From Sphagnum compactum (taxonomy: Eukaryota; Bryophyta; Sphagnopsida; Sphagnales), in NCBI GenBank assembly GCA_965153455.1, contig OZ234496.1, forward strand, positions 8,827,863 to 8,891,862: DNA of 64,000 nt. Reading direction: 5' to 3'. Below, in pieces: positions 25,736 to 36,677 of the stretch. Each line of letters opens with the position of its first letter. Position 1 is the stretch's first letter. The notes beneath the pieces are model-generated. The model saw nothing but the letters and a program-made list of their open reading frames with translations. It was not told the origin of the DNA and made no database searches. The position numbers and the translations under genes are program-made.

Positions 25736-26439
25736 GTTCCGAACCTAAACCAATAAATATTTTTAAAAAATCATTATTTTGTAATTAAAAAATCCTAACC
25801 CTAAAACCTTACACATAAAAAGTTCAAAAAAAGAATGCAAGTATTGCAAAATATAAAATCACACAATCAGATACAACTTTTGCAAACTTTAACTATTTTC
25901 AGGTATTACAATAAAAAAATTTGACAAAAAAAATCCTACATCTTCCATCAAATGATGGAAGCTGTGGATATAATTAAACTTAAAAAATTTTATACAATTT
26001 TTTTTTCTACAATTAATGTAATGTGTGTAAATTCTAAAACAATCTAACCCACCATTTCTCGATCGAAATTTTGAATCTATATTGGGAGTGATATCATCAT
26101 TTTAATTGCAAATTGTCACCATTGTTATCTCTAAGCCACATAGATTGCTTGATTCATCAATTATTAGTTATGATGAAACAACATTTTGCTCCCCGTGTTT
26201 CAATTTTGATGGAATAACATTTTGCTCCGCAAGTTTCGGTTGTAATGGATCAACATTTTGCTTCCCAATTGTTGATTTTTTATGAAGCAACATTTTGTTT
26301 TTGAGCTTCCAAATCACCACCACCTTTTTTCAATCTCCTTCTTTTAGCCATTACAACCTTCAATATTAAAAAAAACCACCTTTTCATTGTTAATTGTCAA
26401 TTCTAATGAATTAGACCAAAAGGACCAAAGAAGGAAAAA

Positions 26440-27080
26440 AATAACAAAAGAAAGAAGGCAATGGCAGCTTGTTGCCATCGCTTTCTTCATAACACCATCA
26501 CCATAGAAGAAGGTGATGACATTGTTGTTGTCACCTTCTTTGTAGCAAAACCATTGAAAAAGGCAACGATAGTTGCTATTGTTTTTTTTTTTTACAACAA
26601 AGCCATTTAAGAAGGTGATGGAAGCTAATGTCGCCTTCGTCGATGCAACACCACCATAGAAGAAGATGACAACACGTTGCCGCACCATCATTTTTTTTTT
26701 TTTTTCATACATAAAAAAGAAGGTGACGATAGCTTATTGTTGTCGCCTTTTTCGTTGCAACAACACCATAAAAGAATATGACGATACATTGCCATTGTCT
26801 TCTTCTTCTTTAACATAGAGAAGAAGGTGATAACAACAAGCTACTGTTGCCTTCTTCGCTTCAACACCACTAATGAAAAAGGTGATGGTAGCAAGCTGTC
26901 GTCGCCTTCTTCACTGGAACACCACCACAAAAGAAGACGATGGTGCGTTGTCGCGCCATCGTATTTTCTTCTTCTCAAACACAAAGAAGAAGGTGATGGA
27001 AGCAAGCTACCATCGCCTTCTTTGCTACAACATCAAAAAAGAAGACAATGGCACAATGTTGTCATTTTTTTCTTTCAAAC
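26440..27080. repeat. Degenerate tandem array, about 100-bp unit, roughly six copies
   Basis: Each unit has the order: GAAGAAGGTGATG, a short AGCAAGCTNNTGTCG stretch, CGCCTTCTTC, GTTGCAACACCACCA and AAAGAAGATGACGATG. The half-units are partly complementary (GAAGAAGGYGA against TCGCCTTCTTC), so single strands could fold into hairpins. Confidence 0.8.
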
Positions 27081-28149
27081 ATAGAGAAACATAGTGAAGA
27101 CAAAACATGCAAGAAAACAACAAAAAATAACTAAGAGAAGGGAGGGAGCTCACTTTCAAACTCCCGCTTTGCCTTCTCACTTTTGGTTCACACTTCCACC
27201 CTCCCACTTTTACCTTTCCGTTTTAAGCGCTTTCTCCTGGCTAACACTTTTGCCCTCCTACTTCTGGTTCCTAGTTCTACCCTCCTTCTTTTGCCCTTTC
27301 GCTTCAAGCTCTCCCAAGCTCTGACGGTGGATCTTTTTTGTATCACAAGGTTTCATGTCTTTGTGAAATGTAAAAAGATATCATATGATTAATTTAGAAA
27401 ATGAAATTTGTTTAATAAACATACAAATAATTAGCTTCAATTCCTTTAAATCATATTAAAATGAGATTCTTCAAAAAAATGATTTGAAAGATTATGCAAG
27501 AAATTGATTACATTAAAACACATCAATTTAAAAACAAATTAAAATAAAAAAAATTGTTTTTGAGATACAAATGTTTTTAATTAATATGATGTTATTTTTC
27601 AAAATTCAATAAGGCTTTGATGAAGATTTAATAACAAAGATCATAATGAAATTAACTTGTAATTGATTAATTTGATTATATTGTTGTTGCTTTTTATGTT
27701 ATAAAAATTTATTATTGCTTTGAGATAGTAGACATGCATGTATGATTTTAGCTTTTACCAAGCATGTATGGGGCAAACACAACTAGTTTACTTTCTTGTG
27801 AATGGTTGTCTCTGTGGCTACATTGGCAAAATCGAGAAAAAGAAACCTTGGTTGTAGAACCATGGCAAGTTCAACACTAATTATATTACTTTTAAAAATG
27901 GTCAAAATTTTCAAAACATATTTTTTTCCAAAGAAACAAAATTTTGTGGATAGAGAGAGAGAGAGAGAAAGAGAGAACCCTTTAAAATATTCTTTTTCTT
28001 TCAAAATGAAAATATGAGAGATTCACACTTCAGAAACACTATCCAATTTTTGGACTCCTCGTGAATCCCATTGCAAGTCCAAAGAAACAAACCATTGAGC
28101 CATAATCCAAGTAAAATGTTCCAATATTGCCAAGAAGAAAATCGTTGAT

Positions 28150-28277
28150 TCTACAAGCACACTTGGTTCAACAAACAAGAGACTCAGAGATGCAGCAAGT
28201 TTATCAGCCAATAATGAAAACATGCTTTACAACTCTCCATAGGCCAAGCGTCATGCATTCTGCTGAGCCGAAGCTCC

Positions 28278-28308
<31 letters not shown>

Positions 28309-28875
28309 CAGAGACAGAGATACCAACAAGAGTAGTCTGGAAATTCCCAGACCAACCACCACACTATACAACTTGTCTCATAAGTGAGCTCAAACACAAG
28401 GTGCCGGTGTGATGCCTGAAAAGAATACCATTTGGAATGGAAAGGTTGTCAGCCAATATTGAAAACCTCTGTTGCCACAAACCAAGCATCATGCAGTCAT
28501 GCAGTTTGCTGTGAAGCTCCAAAGAGACAACAGAGAAACTCTAGTCCTAAAATTCACAGACCAACAACAACAACACTATACAGTTTTTCTCACAACTGAG
28601 CATATGAAACACAACAACACAATGGCATGATGCCTGGAGAGAAATACCATATGAATGGAGAAGTAGTCACCCCAGTAATCAAATCAAAACCTGTGTCACC
28701 CACCACACACCAAGCATTCATGTGGTTTGCTAAGAAGCTCCAGAGAGACAAAGAAGCTCCAGCCCTAAAAATGCACAGAACAACAACAACAACACTACTA
28801 TATAATTTTGTCTCGTAACTGAGCTTGCAACACAAGGCTATGGGTGTGATGATGCCTGGAGAGAAACCTATGATA
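28150..28875. repeat. Three-copy tandem repeat, about 220-245-bp unit
   Basis: GAAGCTCCAGAGAGA-type blocks start near 28,270, 28,513 and 28,733. Each is followed by ACAGACCAACNACAACA, ACACTATACA, TTGTCTCATAAGTGAGC, a TGATGCCTGGAGAGAAATACCA block and an ACCAAGCATCATGCA block. It lies just 3' of the minus-strand gene that ends at 28,935, and the (GA)n expansion at 28,277-28,320 is specific to one copy. Confidence 0.9.
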
Positions 28876-28934
28876 TGGATTAAGGAATAGGACACTAAAA
28901 CTGGCCACTATCCATACCCTTTCTCATTTTTCTG

Positions 28935-29605
28935 TCATTCAGAGGAAACTGTTGTTGTTGTTGTGTTGTCTTCTTGTGGAATGCTGGGATTCTTTCTTTC
29001 AATCTTGGGTGGCTCCACAGAGAACACAAACTCCCTCTCATCAGGACGCTCACCTATGGAGTTACACACCTTTCTCACTCGTCGATTCTCCCGCATCCAT
29101 CGCAGTATCAGTTTCATGTGCCTCTTGCTCCTGAAACTGGAATTCTCTAACTGAAGGATTTCTCCTCTCCCCCCACCCATGTTTCCCATTATTTGACAAA
29201 GCTCTGGCATTATGACAAAATCAAACAAACAGGGAGAGAAAAACTGCTTCCAGCAGCCACAATGATCAAAGAAAGATTGCTTGCTGCAGTGAGATGTTTT
29301 TCATAAGGAGGGAATAGCGAGTCAGGAAACAAGCCAGATTTAAACCCTAAACCCTAAACCCTGAAACCTGCTGGCTTTTTTTATCTGATAATGATGCTCA
29401 TGAGGAGGAGAAGGTGGGGAAGGAGAGCATTCATTACCTGAGAAGCATGTTTCCAGCAGTCTTGAACAGTAAGAGGTCCATGATCTTTCAGGATGTTGAA
29501 GAGACTCTCCATTGCAGGTTGCACTCCATCTCCAAGCGCCGACAGTTTCACTGGCTTGGGTCCAGCTGATTTTCTAGCCAACAGCCTCACTGCTGTTGCA
29601 AACAT
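28935..29605 (-). CDS. Small, probably mitochondrial conserved protein
   Basis: Two exons encode 127 aa: 29,605-29,438 (56 codons, donor TCTCAG|GTAATG) and 29,150-28,935 (acceptor CCTTCAG|TTAGAG), joined in phase 0. The N-terminus (MFATAVRLLARKSAGPKPVK) is basic and free of acidic residues, as in a mitochondrial presequence. The core contains a SLFNILKDHGPLTVQDCWKH segment, then SKRHMKLILRWMRENRRVRK, which reads like a small helix-turn-helix followed by a basic helix. The C-terminal 30 residues are Pro/Thr/Ser/Asp-rich. From memory, this core resembles small plant and fungal mitochondrial proteins, possibly mitoribosome-associated, but I cannot name it with certainty. A proximal acceptor (TTTCAG|GAG) would shift the frame and is rejected. 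The intron holds a telomere-like (TAAACCC)3 run. Confidence 0.72.
29341..29362. repeat. Telomere-like (TAAACCC)3 run
   Basis: Three CCCTAAA units in a row, inside the intron of the minus-strand mitochondrial-protein gene. This is the plant telomere motif and also matches telo-box regulatory elements. Confidence 0.9.
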
Positions 29606-30192
29606 CTCTGTGTGTGTGCGCTTGTATTGCTCTCTGTTTCAACACTTCTGCCTGCTCTCCCTCTCCTGTCCACACAGGTTTAGGGTTTAGAGTTTAGACG
29701 ATAGACACGAACTGTGCACAAGAGAAATTGCAGATCCAGATTCCAAGAGCTTTCCTCAACCATCCCGCCTATGAAACTTCAGTCTCCTCCACTCCTTCAG
29801 CTGCAGAGATCCCTGAATCCGAACTCCCCAACAGCAGAAAGGAACTCCGAAATCCCAAACCTACCTTTGTTTGCTTTTTATGATTCTTGCACATAGGGCT
29901 TCATGATCCGAGACAGTGTAGCAAATATCTCACAAAACCCTGGAAAGAGGAGGAGCTTCATACCCTAAGTATACAACTCTTGTTACACCCGTCAAAAGAT
30001 GACACCAGGAGGAGACAGGTAGCAAGAGAGGCTATAGCATAATTGTTCTTCTTGCTGTGCACAAGACTGACTGCTGCAAGTGTTTTCTGAAATGGATGGG
30101 GTGCAGCTCTTACAGAAGCAATTGTTCGCGGAGGTTCAACATGTCACTGAACTTCTTCTTCCCCACCAGCTGGTGTGAGCCAAGATCAGAGT

Positions 30193-30332
30193 TCTCAATA
30201 ATTTATCTTCGGACCCATTCTTTCTTTTTCTGTACCTGACACGAGATCATGATGGATCTCAATTTGTCTTCAGACCCATTCTTCTTTTCTGTATGTACCT
30301 GATCCCATCTTGTGGAGATCATGATGGATCTC
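30193..30332. repeat. Two-copy tandem repeat, about 70 bp
   Basis: TCGGACCCATTCTTTCTTTT...GTACCTGA...GAGATCATGATGGATCTC occurs twice, starting near 30,207 and 30,269. Confidence 0.8.
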
Positions 30333-30550
30333 CCTGTGTTTGGATGATGAGCTCTGGCACTGACATGTTGATTCAGCTTCCATCCAAACACTGCACATAG
30401 TGAATTGGAGCAAGATTAGTTTCTTCTTCTTCATGGGTCTTTGATGTCTGCTTGTTTCCTTTCTTCTTGGGAGAATCCCTTCTGCTTCCCATTTCCTGAT
30501 TCCTGTTGAGCTTGACAATCTGCTTTGTCAGATTCTTGTGTTTCATTGAA

Positions 30551-30737
30551 AGCTGAAAATGACCAGAGCAACAAGCTGATTGCAATTTAAATCCTTGTGA
30601 GAAATGACCAGAGTGACAATCTGATTGCAATTCAAATTCATGTGAGAAAATGGCCAGAGCAAGGATCAAATTGCAATTCAATCTATGTGAGAACAGCCAG
30701 AGTGAGGATCTGATTGCAATTCAATCTATGTGTAACA
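30551..30737. repeat. Four-copy tandem repeat, about 46 bp
   Basis: Units of the form GAAAATGACCAGAGNNAN, CTGATTGCAATTCAAAT, CNTGTGA start near 30,554, 30,601, 30,647 and 30,692. Confidence 0.88.
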
Positions 30738-31461
30738 CCATAGATTTGGGGCTGTTGAAAGTTTACTCTAGTGGATGTTTGATGACATTGATTATGGTTG
30801 TAGAAAGAGGTTTTTCTTTTTCTTTTTTTTTTTCTTTTTTTCAATCACTGTCATATCCCTGGGTGTGGCTCAGTCCTGCATTGTTGACCTTGGTGTGAAG
30901 GGATGGACATTCCTGCATTTGGACCTGGAGCTTGAAGTTCTGGAGCAGGGGGATAGGGGGGGAAAGTATGCAATCAAATTGCTCTGCTTAACTACAAGAA
31001 CCACCACTGTCACCCAAAGGTTGGTATCCTCTCCCAAGTATAGTAGCTGCAAGCAAACCCTAAATCCTGACAGGGAGACCTGAATGAACCTATTTCATGT
31101 CCTTAAGAAAACCGGCCTCCAGTTGCATGTTTTGGGTTACCACGTAGATGCTTGAAACCTGTCATTTCTGGAGCGTTTCACCATTCAGTGTCGTATTGCT
31201 TTCATGGAAGAGTTTTATAATCTTACGCTAACATAAAGGGATAAACTCCTTGTGCTGTTGTTGTGGTGTTGATCAGTGCATCCTAGGAAGAAGAAAGAAG
31301 GTTTGCACACATGGAAGCTAGAAGTGCTCAGCACGTAGACTCAGTCAAGATTTTGATTACTTTTTTTTGGATCACTCAACCAATCAAGCTCCCCCTTTTC
31401 AAGGACCTCTTGCACTTGGAGACAATTGTACACAGTTCCAGACAACACACATTTTGCAACC

Positions 31462-32036
31462 CTAAAATATGACCCTTAACCTTTATCTCTTAACTTTTGC
31501 TTTGCTTTTCATCCACATTTTAAAATTCACAATAATAGGGTACCTAACAACTGACCCTTACAACAAAGGGAACCTTGGTAACATGGCCCTTAATAAATGA
31601 CCCCTAATTATATGACCCCTAAATAGCAACCTTGGACCATTATCTCTTTCACAACTCCTACTTTTGATTTTCTTTGACCTATCCACAAATAATTCACAAT
31701 AGTAGGTACCTAACAACTGATACTTATAACTAACTGACCCTTAATATTACAACCCTTAATAACCAAAACCCATAATTATATGATCCTTAATATGACCCTT
31801 AACCCTTATTTGTTTCACAACTCCTCCTTTGCTTTGCTCTTCATCCACATTAAATTCTATAATAATAGGTAGCTAGAAACAAGCCCTTAAAATTAATTGA
31901 ACCTTAATTTAATACAACACTTTTATAACTAACAGAGGTCCCTTAATTTTAAAAAAAGGGTCTTTAACAACCGACCCTTAAGTTTGATGGCCCTTAGTAT
32001 GACCCTTAACCCTTATCTCATTCACCACTCCTGTTA
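31462..32036. repeat. Degenerate tandem repeat, about 170-190 bp, 3.3 copies
   Basis: Each copy runs TATGACCCTTAACCCTTATCTCTTTCAC, then ACTCCTNCTTTTGCTTTGCT, TTCATCCACA and ATAATAGGTACCTAACAACT, and ends in several GACCCTTAA words. Copies begin near 31,468, 31,610, 31,790 and 31,999; the last is partial. Confidence 0.78.
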
Positions 32037-32345
32037 GAACTAGTGCTTTTGTTTTCCATGCACAAAAAAAATTTCCCACTTTTCTCCATATCCACCAATT
32101 TCTTGCAACCCAATCTCCTTGATGAAGATCCTCAGCAGCAGCAGGAGCAACAGAACTATCTCTGCCTCCTCCTCCTTATCATCATCAGTGAAGTGATTTG
32201 ATTTTGAATTCCATTTCATCACTGGAGAAACAACAAGTTGTGTGAAGTCCATGTGCTGCTGCATTCAATCCAGTGTGGTGGGCACAAAAATTTGCTTACA
32301 CATTTTCTGATCAAAATGTTGGTTTATAGCACAGTTGTTTGTTGA

Positions 32346-32369
32346 TCCCCCTCCCCCCCACCCCCCGCT
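32346..32369. other. C-rich tract (potential G-quadruplex on the minus strand)
   Basis: CCCCCTCCCCCCCACCCCCC-type sequence: runs of at least five C separated by single bases, about 370 bp before the VDE start codon. Confidence 0.7.
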
Positions 32370-32421
32370 TTTTTTGGGAGGTTGTGTTGTTTTGGGATTT
32401 TTTTTTGCTGTTGCGGAGATT

Positions 32422-32590
32422 TTTCTGTTGGTACTCATTTGGAGGTTTTTGGGATTTAAGCGATTTTCTGTTGGTACCCATTTGGAGGTTTTTGGGATTT
32501 AAGCGACTTTCTCTTGTACCCATTCGGAGATTCTTGGGGTTTAAGCGATTTTTTCTTGTACTTATTTGGTGGCTTTTGGGTTAGGGTTCG
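32422..32590. repeat. 43-bp minisatellite, four copies, in the VDE leader/promoter
   Basis: The word GTAC(T/C)CATTTGGAGGTTTT and the following TTTAAGCGATTTTCT recur with a 43-42-43 bp period (GTAC at 32,431, 32,474, 32,516 and 32,559). It ends 150 bp before the VDE ATG. Confidence 0.92.
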
Positions 32591-32740
32591 TTGTTTGAGA
32601 AATCCAGGGGTTTTTGTTCCTCAGCTTGATAAGGAAGGAAGACATTTTCTCGCTTGGGTGGGGGGTTGCATTTTGGGGTTGGTGATTTGTGAAGCGGGTG
32701 AGCTTTAGAGAAAAGGGTTTTTTTCCCCTATGCTTTAGCT

Positions 32741-35687
32741 ATGGCAGTTGCTCATAGTGAGAAGCTCTTTGTGATGCCTTCTTCGCTTGGAGCACTCACA
32801 CAGCATTCAAGAATGTTGAGAAGCATGAAACCTGATGTATTTGGAGCTTATTATAATAATAAGCAACTGCAGAATGGGATGATGGGTAGCATGGTTTGTA
32901 GGCCATCATCATCATCATCTGTGCAAGTCAATTTTTTGAGCCTGAGGATTGAAGCATCAGTTGCAAGGGTGAATCAAAGGAAGGACGCACTCAGCTCACT
33001 GGAGAATTTTCTTCTTCCCACACAACAGCAGCGGCAGCAGCAGCATCAACTTTTGCGCACCCGATTGTCGATGCATGGTACTGGAATCAGTAATTGCTCA
33101 TGGAGAGCTACAGTTGTGAAGGAGCTTCCAATGGGTGGTTGGCAGGAAGCTATCTCCTCATTTCAAGAGGCGGGAGATGACAAACTGGCATATTCTGGGT
33201 GGGATTTGTTCAACATCCACTCAAGGCAATTCAGGCAGGTGGGTGCAAAACTGTTTCAAGAAATGGTAGTAGAAACAATGCTTTCTTTCTTCACAGCATT
33301 TTCCTCATGCCTCTTTGTTTGTGAATTCCTCTACACATGTTTGCAAATTTGAGTTTCATCTGATATACATGGAATCAACAAGCAGCAGATTTGATATTCT
33401 CGATCCATCAAATTCATACCTGTTCCACAAAGTGTTTTCACACTTTGTGTCATCAGGTCTTGCTAGAATCTGCAAAGAGGATGTATCCTTATCAATCACA
33501 AAGTGCATTGCAGGCAGTAGTAGCAGCAGCACTGGCAGCAGGAGTATTTGTGTTCCTTGTACCTAGTGCACTAGCAGTTGACCCTCTGAAGACATGTGCT
33601 TGCCTTCTTAAAGAATGCCGGTATGATGCATCATCAAGTGCCCTATTCGCCTTTCGTTCGAAGTAGTATTATCTTCTTCTATATACTCTTAACTAGCTTG
33701 CTCTTACATGCCATCATCATTCCCTGGGCTGATTATATATGCTGTTGGAATAGAGATGCAGAAGTAAGCTTTCTTGTGCCATTCTGGCTTTGGCACATCC
33801 TAATTTTGTGGATTTGAAAGAAGTTTACGGCTGGATTTGTGTGGGTTGGGAAGACTGGAGTTGGCCAAGTGTATTGAAAATCCTCAATGTGCAGCCAATG
33901 TAGCTTGCCTGCAGACCTGCAATGGGCGTCCTGATGAGACTGAGTGCCAGGTATGTTCTTAGTGGTGTGTTAAAGCCTTGCACTTCCATTCTGCCTTTCC
34001 TCTCACTCCACATGGCGATCCAGTTCAATGCCTGGAGGGGTCATGAAAATCACAATAGTTCTAATTCAGATATAAAAAGTGAGGTGCTATATGGGTGGCA
34101 GCAGTTTACACCAAGGATACTAACTGTATGAAATGTGGGTCCAGATTGGATGTGGTGACTTGTTTGAAAACAAGGTGGTGGATGAGTTCAATGACTGTGC
34201 AGTTACAAGGAAAGGGTGTGTGCCACAAAAAGCGGATGAAGGTCGCTACCCAGTGCCCCCACCTTCAGCATTGGTTCCGAATTTCGACACAACAAAGTTC
34301 ACAGGGCAGTGGTACATCAGTAGCGGTTTGAATCGAACATTTGATACATTCGACTGTCAACTTCATGAGTTTTCAGCCTCGCCTAGCATGCTTTCAGGTA
34401 GGTTGACTGACCTGCTTTCTGAATTGCAATGTGTCTGTCACCTTGATTGGTTGTAATAGAACAGAAGATGACACCTTCATTGCTGTGCAACTTAGTGATC
34501 TATTGCAAATGGGTGAATGTGGGTTTGACAGGGAAGCTCAATTGGCGCATCACAACTCCAGATGGAGGCTTCTTTACTCGCAGCACTGTGCAAAATTTTG
34601 TGCAAGACCCACAACAACCTGGTGTGCTTTACAACCATGGCAACGAGTTTCTTCACTACCAGGATGACTGGTTTCTCCTACACTCTTTTCAAGAGAGCTG
34701 GCAAATAGTCTTCTTTTCTTCAATGGCTTCCAAAATTAGCTTTACATGAATTTGCACTCCTGTTACTGTGGCTTCTTCCCATCTTAGCAGTATGTGCTCT
34801 CATTTCAGTAGAAACAGGTGAATGTTGTTGGTTTTGTGTTCAGTGCTACTGATCTCTTCTTCAAGATTGATCAAGATGGTGGATAAATCTCATTGTTATG
34901 GAGCAAAGACATGGCAGAGAAACAGATGGGCAATATAGGGTATGAGTCTGTCATTGTCACTTCCAGTACTCAGTAGGTCACAATTTGAGTCCTTTTTATT
35001 TCAGGTACATATTAGCTGCAAAGACCAATGATGAGCCAGATGACTACGTGTTTGTGTATTATCGAGGCAAGAATGATGCGTGGGATGGGTATGGAGGAGC
35101 AGTGGTTTACACACGCAGTAAGATTCTCCCTCCCAGCATCATTCCAGAACTGCAACAGGCAGCCAAGCGAGTGAAACTTGACTTCAATAAGTTCACACCA
35201 ACAGATAATACGTGTGGGCCAGAACCACCTCTGTTTGCAAGGCTTGAGAAGAAGGTTAGTACAATAAGCCTTCATCAATCCTGACTCTAGCTTTGTTCAA
35301 TGAGGTTTAGGGTTTAGGGTCTCTGCTGCGTTATTGAATATTGTGCATTAGATTTTTTGTTGTTGTTCTCACATAGAGCCCAGTAGAGGGCAGGTACGTG
35401 TGCACATTCCAAATTTCTGAAAATTGTGAGTGTGTGCAATATAGGTTGAGGAAGGGGAGAGATTTGTGGTCCAAGAAGTTGAGGACATAGAACAGCAGGT
35501 TGAGAATGCTGGCAAGGCAGAACTCTCCCTCTTTGAGCAACTCACCAAGGCATTCCGACGTGATGAACAGAGATTTTTTGAGGAGCTGGGTGATGAAGAG
35601 AAGGCATTACTTGCATCCTTGAAGATGGAAGCTGCTGATCTTGGGAAATTGTTTGGCAATGCAATCCCTCTTCGGCAACTGAGATAA
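32741..35687 (+). CDS. VDE: Violaxanthin de-epoxidase, chloroplast precursor
   Basis: Seven exons: 32,741-33,238; 33,457-33,620; 33,854-33,950; 34,145-34,397; 34,532-34,670; 35,005-35,254; 35,445-35,687. All introns are GT-AG and the frame is kept, giving 547 aa. Residues 1-166 form a long Ser/Gln-rich chloroplast transit region. Residues about 185-206 are a hydrophobic lumen-targeting segment ending in SALA, with cleavage before [15 protein letters not shown]. The Cys-rich domain, the lipocalin-like domain ([36 protein letters not shown]) and the Glu-rich C-terminal tail follow in order. I count the 13 expected cysteines in the mature part. The enzyme converts violaxanthin to zeaxanthin with ascorbate in the acidified thylakoid lumen, for photoprotection. 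The mature length of about 341 aa is close to known VDEs; the precursor is longer than the usual 460-480 aa because of the N-terminus, so an internal ATG might be the real start. Confidence 0.95.
35305..35320. repeat. Telomere-like TTTAGGG doublet in VDE intron 6
   Basis: GTTTAGGGTTTAGGGT lies inside the last VDE intron (35,255-35,444). Confidence 0.85.
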
Positions 35688-36261
35688 CTGTTTGTTTTGA
35701 TATGAATTGGCCAGGCAGATTTTTGAAAATTCAACCCTGAATTGTTGGGCAAGATCTTTTACAAATCACGTACATTGTTGTATGCTGGTATAGTGCTCAT
35801 TGCAACAACATTTAGTTCACCACTCTGTCCATTGAGAAAAAAAACCTACGTTGACTTAGGAAAGATTGTGGAGCAACGACATACAGATGTTGCTCAGTGC
35901 CGCCACTGAATACAATCGTGCATGAATTTGGAGAATCAATTGAATTTGTGCAATAATTGGGTCATTTCCAAAACATGAAATAAGAGACTGTTGGTCCTGG
36001 GTAAACCTTTTACCCTTTGAGCCTGAAACTGGGTAGTTTGAGAGTACTGTATGTTGTTCTTTTCCTTGAGCCCTTATTAGAGACTTTGTTGAAATTTGTT
36101 ACATTTCCTGGCATCGAAATTTGTTTGCAAGTGCAAAAACTTTTTCTCCTTGTACGAAAAGTAGAATTGGGTTATTGAAGATTTCATAAGATTTTTCAAG
36201 ACTTAAACAAGAGTCATTGAAAATTACCCAAAATTTCTTGTCATTCTTGCACATTTCCAAA

Positions 36262-36421
36262 AACAATTCCTGATTCATTGAAATAATGCATCCCTGTTCA
36301 TTGAGTGCTTTCACTAGATTTTGGTTTGTTGAAATGTGTCCCCATTCATCAAGTGCTTTCACTAGATCTTGATTCATGGAAATGCGTCCTTGTTTAATGA
36401 GTGCTTTCACTAGATTTTGAG
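36262..36421. repeat. 48-bp tandem repeat, three copies
   Basis: GAGTGCTTTCACTAGATTTTG recurs with a period of 48 bp (GTGCTTTC at 36,305, 36,353 and 36,401), with intervening TTCATTGAAATGNGTCC. The period is a multiple of three, so a minus-strand frame shows a 16-residue repeat. There is no other sign of coding. Confidence 0.88.
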
Positions 36422-36519
36422 TGAATTTACTTCTTTTATTGAATGAAGAGGGATTAGTGAATTGCGCTACATTTTGTACTAGGAGTCAAGAAAAAATTGT
36501 GAGATAGTTAGGCTTGAAA

Positions 36520-36677
36520 ATACGTACAATTCTGAAAGTTCTGTATATACGTCAAACTGTATTTCAAAAATACGTAAAACACACCTTCAATTCTACAAAA
36601 TACGTATACATATTTCTATGTTTATACGTATTACGTATAGTATACGTACATATATACATGTAAAAAATACGTATGTA
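36520..36677. promoter_or_regulatory. Cluster of ACGT-core (TACGTA) motifs upstream of PGP synthase
   Basis: Eight ACGT cores, most in ATACGTA context, lie within about 160 bp, some 340-490 bp before the PGP synthase ATG. ACGT is the core bound by plant bZIP factors (ABRE/G-box type). TACGTA is a weaker variant, so function is inferred only from the density. The tract could equally be an imperfect simple repeat. Confidence 0.45.

Larger units (their letters stand above)
25736..28934. other. Spacer containing two repeat arrays
   Basis: There is no supported gene. A degenerate array rich in GAAGAAGGTGATG / CGCCTTCTTC motifs covers 26.44-27.08 kb. A triplicated block of about 220-245 bp covers 28.15-28.87 kb. 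(GA)n tracts occur at 27,952-27,975 and 28,277-28,320. Long open frames over the first array follow from its triplet-like composition. Confidence 0.6.
29606..32740. other. Intergenic region between the 29 kb gene and VDE
   Basis: No gene is supported. The first few hundred bases are probably the promoter and 5'UTR of the minus-strand gene. Tandem repeats: two copies at 30.19-30.33 kb, four copies of about 46 bp at 30.55-30.74 kb, a degenerate array at 31.46-32.03 kb and four copies of 43 bp at 32.42-32.58 kb. A very C-rich tract occurs at 32,346-32,369. The last 400 bp are probably VDE promoter and leader. Confidence 0.5.

Noticed and set aside
26344-26712. 122-codon minus-strand frame
   Set aside because: Open because of the repetitive GAAGAAGGTGATG array; the translation is repetitive.
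32339-32584. + frame with repeated WRFLGFKR units
   Set aside because: Translation of the 43-bp minisatellite. The period is not a multiple of three along the whole array and the frame does not reach the VDE ATG.
35369-35752. 127-codon minus-strand frame
   Set aside because: Antisense shadow of VDE exon 7.
36099-36410. Minus-strand frame with a 16-residue repeat
   Set aside because: Produced by the 48-bp tandem repeat; no other coding evidence.
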